A DNA stretch of 64,000 nt from NCBI GenBank assembly GCA_030429545.1, contig JAUIFF010000006.1, forward strand, positions 365,165 through 429,164, written 5' to 3'. A model generated the notes under the pieces. The model searched no databases. It was not told the DNA's origin and saw only the letters and a program-made list of their open reading frames with translations. Source of the DNA: Polyangia bacterium. GTDB taxonomy: Bacteria; Myxococcota_A; Polyangia; Nannocystales; Nannocystaceae. Made by a program: the position numbers and the translations under genes. Shown here piece after piece: positions 24,745-34,142 of this stretch. How positions within the stretch are numbered: the stretch's first letter is position 1; every line of letters begins with the position of its first letter.

Positions 24745-27411
24745 ATGGCAGAGCAAAAACCCGCCAGACAAGGTAAACCGCGGTCCGGACGCGATCCTCT
24801 CGCGCCCCGTCTCGATCGGCGGCGGGATCCGGCGCGGGCAACGAAGTTTGGTAGGACAGCGCCCAAGCCAGATGCCGACAGTGGATCGGTCCGAGCTGGC
24901 AAACCAAAAAAACCGGATGAGACGGCAGCGTCTAAGACGTCGGGGCTGTTCAAAGAGGCACTTGCCAACCAGAGCCAAGCCGCGGCTGCGGCCTCGAGAA
25001 CCGGGACCATCCTCCACCTAGGTGGTGTGGCAGCCCCCGGTGCCCCGCCGCCGCCCGCTCCGAGTGCATCGACCTCGAACGCAGCGGTCAGCGAATCCGT
25101 TGCACCTGCAACAAGTACGCCCCCACCCCCGGCTCAGGCAACACCTCGGGTGCCGACAGCCGATGTCCTGCCAGTACCACCACCCCGTGAGCGCGTCGAC
25201 TCCCAACGCAACCGGGCAACGCGGATGGATTCGGGCCCGCAGCCCGAGCCCCAACTCGTCGCCAGCGAACGCACCCGGGTCAGGCTCGTTGCCGGCAAGG
25301 TGGTGCCAGGGACCCGTTATCGGCTACTTCGTTGGCTCGGCGAAGGTGGCATGGGTGTTGTCTACGAGGCCGAACACACCGACATTGAGCGGCGTGTCGC
25401 CCTCAAAATCCTGCGCTTTGACCTCAGTCAACAGCCGGGGATGGCCAAGGTTTTCCGCGACGAGGCCCGGGCTGCCAGCCGCATGGGGTCGCGCAACATC
25501 GTCGAGGTCTACGACTTTGGCGAGCTCCCCGACGGTCGCCTGTTTTTTTGCATGGAGCTGCTCGACGGGATCGACCTCGTTCCCGAAAGCGACAATGACT
25601 GGGTCGAGGCTCCGGTCCTGATCGGGCTTTTACGTCAGTTGTGCAAGGGGCTTCAGGCGGCCCACGACGCGGGAGTGGTCCACCGCGATATCAAGCCGGA
25701 GAATGTCATTTTAGTGAATCGCGACGGGCGCGATGGGGTCGTCAAAATCGTCGACTTCGGGATCAGTGCCATGCTGGCTGCCGGTGACGATGCCAAGATC
25801 GCCGGCACCCCGCACTACATGGCACCCGAGCAGATCGCCGGCCAGCCGTTCGACGGGCACCTCGATATGTATGCCGTCGGTTGCCTGGCCTACGAGTTGT
25901 TGGTCGGGCACCCGCCGTTTACCGACGATGACATTGAGCAAGTGTTGGCCGCACACATGAGCCAACCGGTGGTGCCGCCCTCCGAAGTTCGGCCCGCCCG
26001 CGAGATTCCCCCGGCGGTCGAAGCCGTCATTTTAAAGTGCCTCGAAAAAGACCCGGCGCATCGCTACAAGGACATGAAGGACCTCGAAGCGGCGCTGTGC
26101 GAAGCCCAGATCGCCGCCGGTATCACCACGCCGTGGGATGACCTGCCGCTGCCAGAGGTCGAGCCCGAGCGACGCGAGCGGTTGGTCCGCGACATGCCGA
26201 GCCCGTTGGAGCCGATGCCCCAACGTCGGTGGTTTTGGCCCCTCGTCGCCGTGTTCTCCCTGGTGCTCGCCGCCGGAGCAACTGTATATGCACTGAATGC
26301 TGGCGAGCCGACAGCCCAGGAGCAAGACCAGATCTCCCAGCTGACGGCCGAGGCGCAAAAGGCCGCCGCACTCAACCACTATGTCACCATACCCCCCGAA
26401 GAAGAGGGGCGTTCGGCCTATCAGTGGGTGTTGGAGCTCGAGAAACTCGAGGGCAGTGCAGCCGATGCCGCCAAGGACCGGGCCAAGGAACTGCGCGTGG
26501 CCTATGCAGATACACTGTTAAAGCTGGCCGACAAATACTGGGACGCCGGGGTCAAGCGGTTTGCCGTCGAGTACTACTTTTGGGCGCGGACCTTCGACCC
26601 TGAAAACGAACGGGCCATCGAGCGCTCAAAGGCCGGGTTTGGCACTTTCCAGGTCTTCCTCGACAAGGCAGCCAGCGGCGAGTTTACCGATGCCGAACGC
26701 CAGGCGATGGCCGTCGCCAGTGCCTTTGCCGAGGAAGACGACGAGAAGCGCGAGCAACTCGTCGCCGAACGGATCAGCAAACTCGATGCACCGCTGCACG
26801 AAATGGCCGACGACAAGGCCCTCGAGCGGGCCAGTGGCATCAAAAACATTCGCAAGAAACGTCGCCCCAAAAAAGTTGCCGAGCCGTCGCCCGAGGTCGA
26901 GGACGACAGCGATGGGAGCGAGACCGACAGTGGCGATGAAGCCGACACCGACGAGTTGATCGACGACAGCGGTGACAGTGGCGAGAGCTCGGACAGCGGT
27001 GGCAAGTCACGCAACAACGGGCGCTCGACCATCAAGCGCAGCAAGCGAGATCCCAAGCGTGCACGCGAACTCGCAAGCGACGGCAAGGCAGCGCTTTCGG
27101 CCGGTCGCCGCGGCGAAGCGGAGAGCCTGTTTCACCAGGCGATCGCCGCCGACAACCGCAACGCGGCCGCCCTCAGCGGGTTGTCGGATATCTACTTCGA
27201 CACCGGTAAACGCGACAAGGCGGTAAAATTTGCCGAGCGAGCCGTTGCCGCCGCGCCCAAGTCCAAGGTCTACCACCTCAAATACGGGGATGCGCTGTAC
27301 GGGGTCCTGCGGTACCAGGATGCCCTCAAACACTACGAGAAGGCCGAGACACTTGGGTCGAATGCCGCGGCCAGCCGGATCGCTAAGGTCAAGGCCAAGC
27401 TCGGCAAGTAG
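24745..27411 (+). CDS. Transmembrane Ser/Thr protein kinase (Pkn type) with TPR-like C-terminus
   Basis: 888 aa. Residues 1-185 are disordered (Pro/Ala/Thr-rich). The kinase domain (~188-450) has the Gly loop LGEGGMGVVYEAEH, VAIK-equivalent VALKILRF, catalytic HRDIKPEN near 313, DFG near 338 and APEQ, so it should be active. A single TM helix (WPLVAVFSLVLAAGATVYAL, ~495-517) puts the C-terminal half in the periplasm: a helical region, an acidic Asp/Ser/Glu-rich stretch (~725-765), then two or three TPR-like repeats (ARELASDGKAALSAGRRGEA, YFDTGKRDKAVKFAERA). Start ATG 24745 follows AGGG and removes an unlikely 31-residue extension. Targets unknown. Confidence 0.92.
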   Translation: MAEQKPARQGKPRSGRDPLAPRLDRRRDPARATKFGRTAPKPDADSGSVRAGKPKKPDETAASKTSGLFKEALANQSQAAAAASRTGTILHLGGVAAPGAPPPPAPSASTSNAAVSESVAPATSTPPPPAQATPRVPTADVLPVPPPRERVDSQRNRATRMDSGPQPEPQLVASERTRVRLVAGKVVPGTRYRLLRWLGEGGMGVVYEAEHTDIERRVALKILRFDLSQQPGMAKVFRDEARAASRMGSRNIVEVYDFGELPDGRLFFCMELLDGIDLVPESDNDWVEAPVLIGLLRQLCKGLQAAHDAGVVHRDIKPENVILVNRDGRDGVVKIVDFGISAMLAAGDDAKIAGTPHYMAPEQIAGQPFDGHLDMYAVGCLAYELLVGHPPFTDDDIEQVLAAHMSQPVVPPSEVRPAREIPPAVEAVILKCLEKDPAHRYKDMKDLEAALCEAQIAAGITTPWDDLPLPEVEPERRERLVRDMPSPLEPMPQRRWFWPLVAVFSLVLAAGATVYALNAGEPTAQEQDQISQLTAEAQKAAALNHYVTIPPEEEGRSAYQWVLELEKLEGSAADAAKDRAKELRVAYADTLLKLADKYWDAGVKRFAVEYYFWARTFDPENERAIERSKAGFGTFQVFLDKAASGEFTDAERQAMAVASAFAEEDDEKREQLVAERISKLDAPLHEMADDKALERASGIKNIRKKRRPKKVAEPSPEVEDDSDGSETDSGDEADTDELIDDSGDSGESSDSGGKSRNNGRSTIKRSKRDPKRARELASDGKAALSAGRRGEAESLFHQAIAADNRNAAALSGLSDIYFDTGKRDKAVKFAERAVAAAPKSKVYHLKYGDALYGVLRYQDALKHYEKAETLGSNAAASRIAKVKAKLGK

Positions 27412-27443
27412 AATACATGTAGCCGCATGTTAATTGGGTGAAT

Positions 27444-28415
27444 ATGCAAAAACCCACCTTGACCCCGGTTGAAGCCTGCCCGCTGTGTGATTGCCGAGCC
27501 CGGGTGCCCGTGTTGGAGGGCGGCCCCGCGCTGGAGCTCGTGCGTTGTTGCGACTGTGAACTTGTCTATGCAACCAGTCACTACTCCGGGAGCTTCCTCG
27601 CCGAGGGCTACTACGGAGGCCGGGCCGAGGCGAGCCAACATTCGCGGCGAGGGGTCGACCGCAAGCGCCTCGAACTTGCACGCTACGATCGGATCAGCGG
27701 CGACTGGCTGCGACAGTGCGAGCACGGCTCGTCGGCACTCGATATCGGTTGCCACACCGGCCTGCTGCTCGATGCCCTGCGTGAACGGGGCTTTGAAACC
27801 TGGGGTGTTGAACGCAGTCCAGCTGCGGCAGTTGCACAGGCGGCAGGCCACCGGATGCTCCGGGTCGATGTCGAAGATGAGTCGATCGCGGTCGCCCAGC
27901 GCTACCAACTGATCACGCTCACCCACGTGCTCGAGCACCTGCGTCGACCCGTGCGAGTCCTCAAGTGGATCGGCGAGCACCTCGATGCGGGCGGCAAGGC
28001 GCTGGTCGAAGTTCCCAACTGGCGAGATCTGTCGCGCCCGCTGTGGGGCCGTTACTACCGACCACTCGAGCTCGGAGATCACATCAGTTTTTTTACGGTC
28101 GACACCCTCACCCAAGCAGCGCAAACAGCGGGGCTTCAGGTCGACGTGATCTGGAGTGGTCCGCGACTTGCCGGGCTGTTGTTCCCCAACATTTTAAGCG
28201 CCGTCGACTTGATTCGGTCGCGTCGTCAAGCAGCCGCCCCCTCTGTGGCAACACGCGATGACGCCGGTGGCGGGACTGGTCCCCAGAGTCGAGACAGGTG
28301 GATGTGCCGGGTGCTGGGCGCGATGGACCACGTCGATCCGCTACTCGAAAGTGTGCTGGGCGCGCAGTGGAAAGGACCCAATATTGTGGCTTTCCTCTCA
28401 GTTGCAAAAACCTGA
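27444..28415 (+). CDS. Class I SAM-dependent methyltransferase with N-terminal Cys-rich motif
   Basis: 323 aa. The N-terminus has two Cys pairs (CPLCDC and CCDC), a probable zinc knuckle as found in many sugar or hydroxy-substrate methyltransferases. Then SALDIGCHTGLLLDALRERG is motif I, WGVERSP strand 2, ITLTHVLEHL motif IV, and VPNWRDLSRPLWGRYYRP with GDHISFFT the region typical of the Methyltransf_23 group. It starts 32 bp after the kinase gene, possibly in the same transcript. Substrate not predictable; cell-surface polysaccharide or secondary-metabolite modification is common for this type. Confidence 0.85.
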   Translation: MQKPTLTPVEACPLCDCRARVPVLEGGPALELVRCCDCELVYATSHYSGSFLAEGYYGGRAEASQHSRRGVDRKRLELARYDRISGDWLRQCEHGSSALDIGCHTGLLLDALRERGFETWGVERSPAAAVAQAAGHRMLRVDVEDESIAVAQRYQLITLTHVLEHLRRPVRVLKWIGEHLDAGGKALVEVPNWRDLSRPLWGRYYRPLELGDHISFFTVDTLTQAAQTAGLQVDVIWSGPRLAGLLFPNILSAVDLIRSRRQAAAPSVATRDDAGGGTGPQSRDRWMCRVLGAMDHVDPLLESVLGAQWKGPNIVAFLSVAKT

Positions 28416-28433
28416 GAAACACCCAGCAAGCGC

Positions 28434-28460
28434 TTGACACCCGACGGCGTCTCATACATG
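28434..28460 (+). promoter_or_regulatory. Possible sigma-70 promoter of tRNA-Asp
   Basis: A perfect TTGACA box at 28434-28439 lies about 70 bp upstream of the tRNA. The best -10 candidate, TACATG at 28455-28460, has a short 15-bp spacer, which weakens the call. Confidence 0.4.
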
Positions 28461-28507
28461 CTCGCGCTCCCTGATGGCGACGTCTTCGGGCACAACCACA
28501 GGGGGTT

Positions 28508-28581
28508 GGGGCGGTAGTTAAGTTGGTTATAACGCCGGCCTGTCACGCCGGAGGTCGCGGGTTCGAGCCCCGTCCGCCCCG
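28508..28581 (+). tRNA. tRNA-Asp (anticodon GTC)
   Basis: Complete cloverleaf. Acceptor GGGGCGG (28508-28514) pairs with CCGCCCC (28574-28580), discriminator G at 28581. The anticodon stem CCGGC/GCCGG encloses the loop CTGTCAC, anticodon GTC, read for aspartate. The T arm is GCGGG-TTCGAGC-CCCGT. CCA is not encoded, so the CCA-adding enzyme must complete the 3' end. A strong terminator follows 12 bp downstream, so it is transcribed alone. Confidence 0.97.
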
Positions 28582-28593
28582 TCCAACCAAGGC

Positions 28594-28625
28594 AAAAAGG
28601 AGACTCCTTCGGGGTCTCCTTTTTC
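28594..28625 (+). terminator. Strong Rho-independent terminator after tRNA-Asp
   Basis: AAAAAGGAGAC and GTCTCCTTTTT form an 11-bp stem around a TCCTTCGGG loop, ending in a five-T run. The A-tract on the 5' side makes it potentially bidirectional, also serving the minus-strand thioredoxin-like gene that ends at 28688. Confidence 0.92.
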
Positions 28626-28687
28626 GTTTCGAATACCGCGACTCAGGCCAGGCAACTCCCACCACTAAATCGCCCAGCCCGTAGACG

Positions 28688-29257
28688 CTAATGCAGGTCC
28701 CGGGTGTCGACAAACCACACCGGCAAGGTGGCCTGCTGGCCCGCGCCCTCGAGTCGCTCCTTGGCGGACTTCATCTCTTCGAGCAGGCTGCCGTCGCTGC
28801 GCAGCAGTGCCAGCAGGGGGTAGGAGCCGGCGTTGGTGTCCCAGCGCTCGCGCAACTTGTTGTACTCGTCGAGTCGCGTCACCGCGCTCCAGTCCTCTTC
28901 TTTGAACTCCAAGATGCGGACGTCGCCGATTTGCTTGGCGGGGTGGGTGCCCCCGAGCTCGGCATCGAGGATCCGGCAGGGCTCGCACCAGTCGGCGCTG
29001 AACAACACGGCGACGCGCTTGTCGTCGGCGATGGCCTGTTTTCGCAGGCGCTCGAACATGTCGGCGAGGGGCTCCTCGTTGCGTGGCCGGATCCGCCGGA
29101 CGTCGTAGTTGACGGGGTTTGCCGGATCGGTGCTCGCGGGTTGCGAGTTGACACCTTCGGCCACACCTTCGGCAACTTTGGCGGGCTTGGTGTTTTGGCT
29201 CTCACACGCGAACGAGGCGGCGAGGACGGCTGTGGCGAGCGAAAAACGGCGCAGCAT
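28688..29257 (-). CDS. Exported thioredoxin-like protein with WCEPC motif
   Basis: 189 aa. A hydrophobic leader (LATAVLAASFAC) ends in a cysteine, so it is likely a lipoprotein. After a ~50-residue linker comes a thioredoxin fold: VAVLFSADWCEPCRIL carries the CxxC active site (CEPC, near residue 91), followed by VRILEFKEEDW and a YPLLALLRSDG strand containing the cis-proline region. It resembles periplasmic DsbD-C-terminal/TlpA-like reductases or the DUF953 group, acting on periplasmic disulfides. No obvious partner is adjacent. Confidence 0.82.
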   Translation of the reverse strand: MLRRFSLATAVLAASFACESQNTKPAKVAEGVAEGVNSQPASTDPANPVNYDVRRIRPRNEEPLADMFERLRKQAIADDKRVAVLFSADWCEPCRILDAELGGTHPAKQIGDVRILEFKEEDWSAVTRLDEYNKLRERWDTNAGSYPLLALLRSDGSLLEEMKSAKERLEGAGQQATLPVWFVDTRDLH

Positions 29258-29588
29258 CGGCGCGAATCATACGGCACGAATCCACGGCCGCAAAACGGGT
29301 GCGGACGGACGCGCAGTTGGTCCAGGAACCACGCGCCCGCCCACAATGGCACAGGCCACCACCGCCTGTACCGCCCGGGATCGTCAGACGATCCACACAT
29401 AGTGTGCCGAGTTCGGTTGATCCGGTGCAGATCAACCTGTCGAAAAGGTCTGGTAAGGATGTGGTCTCAGCCAGATAGATCGCCGAGCGCACACTCAACT
29501 CACCTCATCTCACCAGGGCCAACGTCAGGCGACGTAGCGAGCTGAGTCGAAACCGCGAGTTCATTGCGCATACATCAACGACTGAATG
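29258..29588. other. Intergenic stretch with one inverted repeat
   Basis: No supported gene. A perfect 8-bp inverted repeat, GGTTGATC (29415-29422) and GATCAACC (29430-29437), is present with no T-run, so it may be an operator or a structured 5' end rather than a terminator. Confidence 0.45.
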
Positions 29589-31013
29589 CTAAAGCTTGAT
29601 CCTGCGCCAGCTTTTCCCCAAAAACTTTGCAGCCATAATTATGCCCAGCAGGTTGACGTAGAGCGTCGCTGCCGCCCATACGCCCTCGATACCAAAACCG
29701 AGCTTGGGCCCCAAAAGCCAGCTCACTGGCACCAGCACGCCAAAGTGCAACGCTCCCTCGACGATCATCACAAACGTGTTGGCGCCGGCACCGTAGAGGG
29801 CTTGGGAGAGGATCAGACCAACGACCATCATCGGCAGGCCAAAGGCGATCATGCGCAACGAAGTCGCGCCAGCTGCCGCGACAGCCGGGTCGTTGGGCGC
29901 CCAAATCCGGATGATTTCCTCGGGGAACATGGCAAACATCGCGCCCGCAAATAACATTGCAAGTACACCGAGTCGGACCGATTCCCAACCGTAGCGGGCC
30001 GCGAGGTTGGGTTTTTTGGCCCCGAGACTCTGGCTCACCGCGGTGGCGGTGGCGGTTCCAAACGCGACCACGGGCATAAAGCACAGGGCGGCGGTATCCA
30101 TAATGGCCTTGGTCGCGGCCGAGTAGGTATTGCCCCCAACCGCGGCATCGATTTCGCCAACAAACCGCATGAACAGCAAAAAACCGGTCATGATCATGAC
30201 GGTTGCGGAACCCGAGGGGATCATCAGGCGAATGATTCGGCGGGCCACGGTCCAGCTGGTGTGGGCGACCTGATAAAACTTGTATGTACGCAGATATTTG
30301 GGCTGAAAGCTGACCGCCATCATGATGAACAGCCCGAGGTAGGTGCTCAGGGCGGACGCTAAGCCGGCACCGTCGAGGCCCATCATCGGAACCCCGAGTG
30401 CGGGCGAGCCGTAGATCATCACGTAGTTGAGCCCGATGTTGATCAGGTTCATGACGACAGCCGCGTAGAGGTGGACGTGGGTCTTGGCGATGCCGTCGAA
30501 AAACGCCTTGTAACTAAAGGTCAGCACCATGCCGGGCACCCCGATCATCCGCATCTGGGTGTAGGAGCTACCGAGTGCGGCCTGTTCGGGACTGGCGGTG
30601 GCCAAAAAATCGACGGCGTGGGGCGTGAGCACGTAGCCAAGCGACGCCCCAAAAGTGCCGGCAAAGATGGCGACGAGCAGGGAGTTCCACAACACCTGGC
30701 CGGCGCGCAGCGGCTCACCCTCGGCATATCGCCGGGCAGTCATCGCCTGGGTGCCAAACACGACGGCCGAGAAAAACCCACCGATCGCCCAAAACAACGG
30801 CAGGCCCAGACCCAACGCGGCCTGCGAGGCGGTCGCAAGCTCGGTGTTGTCGAGCCGCCCAACCATGAAGTTGTCGGCGGCATTGACAAAAAACTGGGTG
30901 ATCATCGCCAGCATCACCCAACTGCCGAGGGCCATCACCCGGCGGACGATCGGCATCTCAAGTCGCAGCTTAAGCAGGCGGGCGGGCGAGTCGTCGAGAT
31001 CGGTCAGTTCCAC
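29589..31013 (-). CDS. MATE family multidrug/toxin extrusion transporter
   Basis: 474-aa inner-membrane protein with about twelve hydrophobic helices in two related halves. The first half has the MATE pattern VNAADNFMVGRLDNTELATAS and the second AVGGNTYSAATKAIMDTAAL with GTATATAVSQSLGAK. MATE carriers export cationic drugs or metabolites against Na+ or H+. The start is a GTG at 31013. It stands alone, with the fatty-acid-hydroxylase-like gene upstream on the same strand about 150 bp away. Confidence 0.92.
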   Translation of the reverse strand: MELTDLDDSPARLLKLRLEMPIVRRVMALGSWVMLAMITQFFVNAADNFMVGRLDNTELATASQAALGLGLPLFWAIGGFFSAVVFGTQAMTARRYAEGEPLRAGQVLWNSLLVAIFAGTFGASLGYVLTPHAVDFLATASPEQAALGSSYTQMRMIGVPGMVLTFSYKAFFDGIAKTHVHLYAAVVMNLINIGLNYVMIYGSPALGVPMMGLDGAGLASALSTYLGLFIMMAVSFQPKYLRTYKFYQVAHTSWTVARRIIRLMIPSGSATVMIMTGFLLFMRFVGEIDAAVGGNTYSAATKAIMDTAALCFMPVVAFGTATATAVSQSLGAKKPNLAARYGWESVRLGVLAMLFAGAMFAMFPEEIIRIWAPNDPAVAAAGATSLRMIAFGLPMMVVGLILSQALYGAGANTFVMIVEGALHFGVLVPVSWLLGPKLGFGIEGVWAAATLYVNLLGIIMAAKFLGKSWRRIKL

Positions 31014-31159
31014 GTCGGGGGCGACTTACCGTAGACAATGTTTGTACACAAGCCTGCGGGTCATGTACGCGGGTCAACACACGCCCCAGCTGTGCGCCGG
31101 CTTGCACACTTGTCGCAGTAATTGTGTATGCAACAAAAACCGATTGGCGAAACTGCGCG

Positions 31160-31978
31160 TCAACCGAGCTTCTTTGCCTGGGCGTCGGCCCACGAGGTCT
31201 TGCACAGCCGATCCCAAAAGAAGCTGACCTCGCCAAAGTTCACGTTGGCCTTGGAGTGGTGCAGGTTGTGGTGTGCCGAGCTATTGAGCAGTAGTTTGGG
31301 CAGCAGCCACTCGGCCAGGCGATAGGTGACGCCGCAGTGCAGGTAAAAGTTGAGCCCGACAAATGCGGCGATCAGGCCAAAGTACATTGGCGCGTAGTGG
31401 GGTGCCCCGGGAATGCACAACAGAAAAATCGGGCAAAACGTCAGCAGGGCCTCAAACGGCGAAATCGCAAACCCGGCAAACGGGGTGGGGTCGCGAAAAC
31501 TGTGGTGTTGTTTGTGAAATCCAAAAAATAGTTGTGTGTGCAAAAGACGATGTTTCCAATACGTCCAGGCATCGGCCAAAATCACACCAAAGAAGAACTG
31601 GGCGACGATCGTCAGCATGCCACCACCGGCTGCCTCGGTCGTCCACACCAGCCCTGAGGGGTCCCCCATTTGGATCTGTGCGATCGGCCAGGCCGAAATA
31701 CAGGCGACGGTGTACATCGCCCGGGTCGACTCGTAGGCTTCTTGTAGGATCATCGAACGCCCGCGGCGAGGGCCCTGAATCCGGGTGCCGGAGCGTTGTG
31801 AGAGCTTGTGGCTGACGTAGGCACCACCGAGGACGATGGCCGTGAGCACGGCAAAGCACTGCAGCAGTCCGGCAAAAAACAGCCCGGGGTCCGGGTGCAG
31901 CAGGCCGGCAGCAGTCATGGCGACCAGCAGGCCGGTATTGATCCAGTCGGCGCCACGCATCCGCGAGAGTCGGGTCAT
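31160..31978 (-). CDS. Sterol desaturase/fatty acid hydroxylase family membrane protein
   Basis: 272-aa polytopic membrane protein with the di-iron histidine motifs of this superfamily: HRLLH, HKQHH and HHNLHH, in order and with usual spacing. It probably hydroxylates or desaturates a lipid, sterol or carotenoid substrate. The ATG at 31978 (MTRLSRMRG) is chosen because the in-frame extension to 32026 adds no membrane segment. The adjacent MATE gene does not reveal the substrate. Confidence 0.88.
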   Translation of the reverse strand: MTRLSRMRGADWINTGLLVAMTAAGLLHPDPGLFFAGLLQCFAVLTAIVLGGAYVSHKLSQRSGTRIQGPRRGRSMILQEAYESTRAMYTVACISAWPIAQIQMGDPSGLVWTTEAAGGGMLTIVAQFFFGVILADAWTYWKHRLLHTQLFFGFHKQHHSFRDPTPFAGFAISPFEALLTFCPIFLLCIPGAPHYAPMYFGLIAAFVGLNFYLHCGVTYRLAEWLLPKLLLNSSAHHNLHHSKANVNFGEVSFFWDRLCKTSWADAQAKKLG

Positions 31979-32195
31979 TGGCCGCAGATTACCAAGCTCG
32001 ACACCCGGCTGAGGGGTTGCGAACATACCCGCGCGCTAGCAGGCATCGGGTAATCCGGGCTCAATCGACCCAGGAACGTTGAATTTTGCCAGTATTCGCG
32101 ATGATCTCGATCGTCTGCCGAGAGCGGAGTACAATCGGCGATGTGGGACGCCCACACTTGTCTAACTTACCTTCAAAACACTGAGGATTTTCATC

Positions 32196-33962
32196 ATGGG
32201 AACGCACACCTACTCCCGTCTTTTTGCTCGTATTGGAGCTATTGCTGCCCTAACTGGATTTGCTGTCGCCGCCGCGCCCAACCCCGCCCACGCCTGTGGC
32301 GGACTTTTTTGTGACGCCGGCAACGGCCCACCGATGCCCGTCGATCAGATCGGCGAGAACATCCTATTTGTCGTCGACAACCAGGCCAACACGGTCGAGG
32401 CCCACATCCAAATCCAGTACATGGGTGAGCCGCAAAACTTTGCCTGGATCATTCCTGTGACCGCGGTGCCCGAATTTTCGGTTGGCTCCGAGGTCCTGTT
32501 TCAAAACCTGTTGCAGTCGACCGCGCCGACCTACTCACAGACGACCACGTTCGACTGTGCCGAGAACAATGGCCCGCCCATGGGCTGTGGTTCCCTTGCC
32601 GAGGCCGGGTCTTTTGATAGTGGCCTCAGCGGTGGCGAGACGGACGGTGGCTTTGGTTCGACCGGCGAAGGCTCGGGAGGCCCGGGGACCAAGGTTGTCG
32701 CCCGCGACCTTGTCGGTGCATTTCACATCGATGTGCTGCAAAGCAACTCGGCGACTGAGCTCTACGACTGGCTCGAGCAAAACGGCTATGCCCAGGATGC
32801 CGAGGCCCCCGAAATCGTCCAGGAGTACCTCGATGAAAATCACCTGTTTGCCGCGGTCAAGCTCGTCAACGGTGAAAACATCGACGAGATCCATCCCCTG
32901 GTGATGACCTACGCCGGCAACGAGCCATGTGTGCCGTTGCGGCTCACCCGGATCGCCGCGGTCGACGATATGGGTGTACGTACATTTTTCCTTGGCGACG
33001 ACCGGGCGGTACCCACCAACTACAAGCACGTGGTGCTCAACGACGCCCAGCTCGATTGGGTCAACTCGGCGGCCAATTACAACGACGTTGTCACCCTCGC
33101 GGTCGACGAGGCTGGCGGCCGAGCATTTGTCACCGAGTACTACGGCGACAGCTCGCTGGTCCCCCGCAATCACTACGACTCGGCCTGGAGCGCTGGCGAG
33201 TTCGACAACACCGAGCACCCGATCATCAGCCAAAACTACACGGTGATCGATGCGCTCGAGGGACAAAACCTGCTCAACTGCTCGTTCCAAGACGAGTGCC
33301 AATTCTTCCACCCGCTGATCGCCTCGGTGTTGCGCGAGTTCTTGCCGGCGCCCGAGGGCATGGGCATCTCGGAGTCGGAGTTTTACGCCAACCTCGAAAA
33401 CTTCAACGCCCTGATCGACCTCGACGCCTGGGACCCGGTGGCGTTTTCCGATGCCCTGCGGGAGCGGATCAAAGAGCCGGCCCAACACGCGGACAACCTG
33501 CTGGCGCGATGGACCAAAATGACGCGGATGTTCACCACCATTTCGCCGCACGAGATGTTGGTCGACCCGATGTTTCACACCAACCCGGAGCTGTCCGAGA
33601 ACATCAGCCAGACCCACACCTCGACCCTGTCGATCCCGTGCGAGGGGTCCAACAAGGTCATCTTTGATGACGAGCGCGAACTATTGCTGGCCGAGGATGG
33701 AAACTGGCCGGTGTTCGACGGCGACATCGATATGCCCTACGCCAAGTTGATTCAGATGGCGCCCCCAAGTGGCGCCCTGATGACAGAGACCGACAATGGG
33801 GAAAAAATCGACGAGGCCCTCGAGCTCTCGAACGCCCGCTACAACTATGACAACGGCGAAGGATTGCAGTGCACGGCCGGTTCTGTGCGCAAGCAGGCCG
33901 CGGGTTGGCTGAGCTTTGGCCTGATTGGCCTGATCGCCTGGCGCAGCCGTCGACGCAAGTAA
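32196..33962 (+). CDS. DUF2330 family secreted protein, copy 1, with C-terminal TM/Arg sorting tail
   Basis: 588 aa. Signal peptide (LFARIGAIAALTGFAVAAAPNPAHA) followed directly by CGGLFCD, then the DUF2330 core (IQIQYMGEPQNFAWIIPV, LFQNLLQST). The C-terminus has a cysteine (LQCTAGS), then a 17-residue hydrophobic helix ending in WRSRRRK. This tripartite end resembles the MYXO-CTERM/GC-TM-Arg sorting signals of Myxococcota. Function unknown; probably processed and displayed at the surface. The next gene is a close paralogue; the two share long identical stretches such as the 20 residues from TELYDWLEQNGYAQDAEAPE. Palindrome at 32975, and two more in the spacer at 33964 and 34011. Confidence 0.9.
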   Translation: MGTHTYSRLFARIGAIAALTGFAVAAAPNPAHACGGLFCDAGNGPPMPVDQIGENILFVVDNQANTVEAHIQIQYMGEPQNFAWIIPVTAVPEFSVGSEVLFQNLLQSTAPTYSQTTTFDCAENNGPPMGCGSLAEAGSFDSGLSGGETDGGFGSTGEGSGGPGTKVVARDLVGAFHIDVLQSNSATELYDWLEQNGYAQDAEAPEIVQEYLDENHLFAAVKLVNGENIDEIHPLVMTYAGNEPCVPLRLTRIAAVDDMGVRTFFLGDDRAVPTNYKHVVLNDAQLDWVNSAANYNDVVTLAVDEAGGRAFVTEYYGDSSLVPRNHYDSAWSAGEFDNTEHPIISQNYTVIDALEGQNLLNCSFQDECQFFHPLIASVLREFLPAPEGMGISESEFYANLENFNALIDLDAWDPVAFSDALRERIKEPAQHADNLLARWTKMTRMFTTISPHEMLVDPMFHTNPELSENISQTHTSTLSIPCEGSNKVIFDDERELLLAEDGNWPVFDGDIDMPYAKLIQMAPPSGALMTETDNGEKIDEALELSNARYNYDNGEGLQCTAGSVRKQAAGWLSFGLIGLIAWRSRRRK

Positions 33963-34142
33963 ATGCACATACATGCAAGCCGATCGGCGGTGCGAAATCG
34001 TCGATCGGTATGTACGTACATTGTTCGCTAAAAAACGGTCCGCCGGCCGGCTCGCCGGGGCAACTCAATTACCACCGGTACCCGTCAAAACGGTACAATC
34101 GCGCAGGTGTTGTGGCCCGTCCACGACCTGAGGACCTCAGCT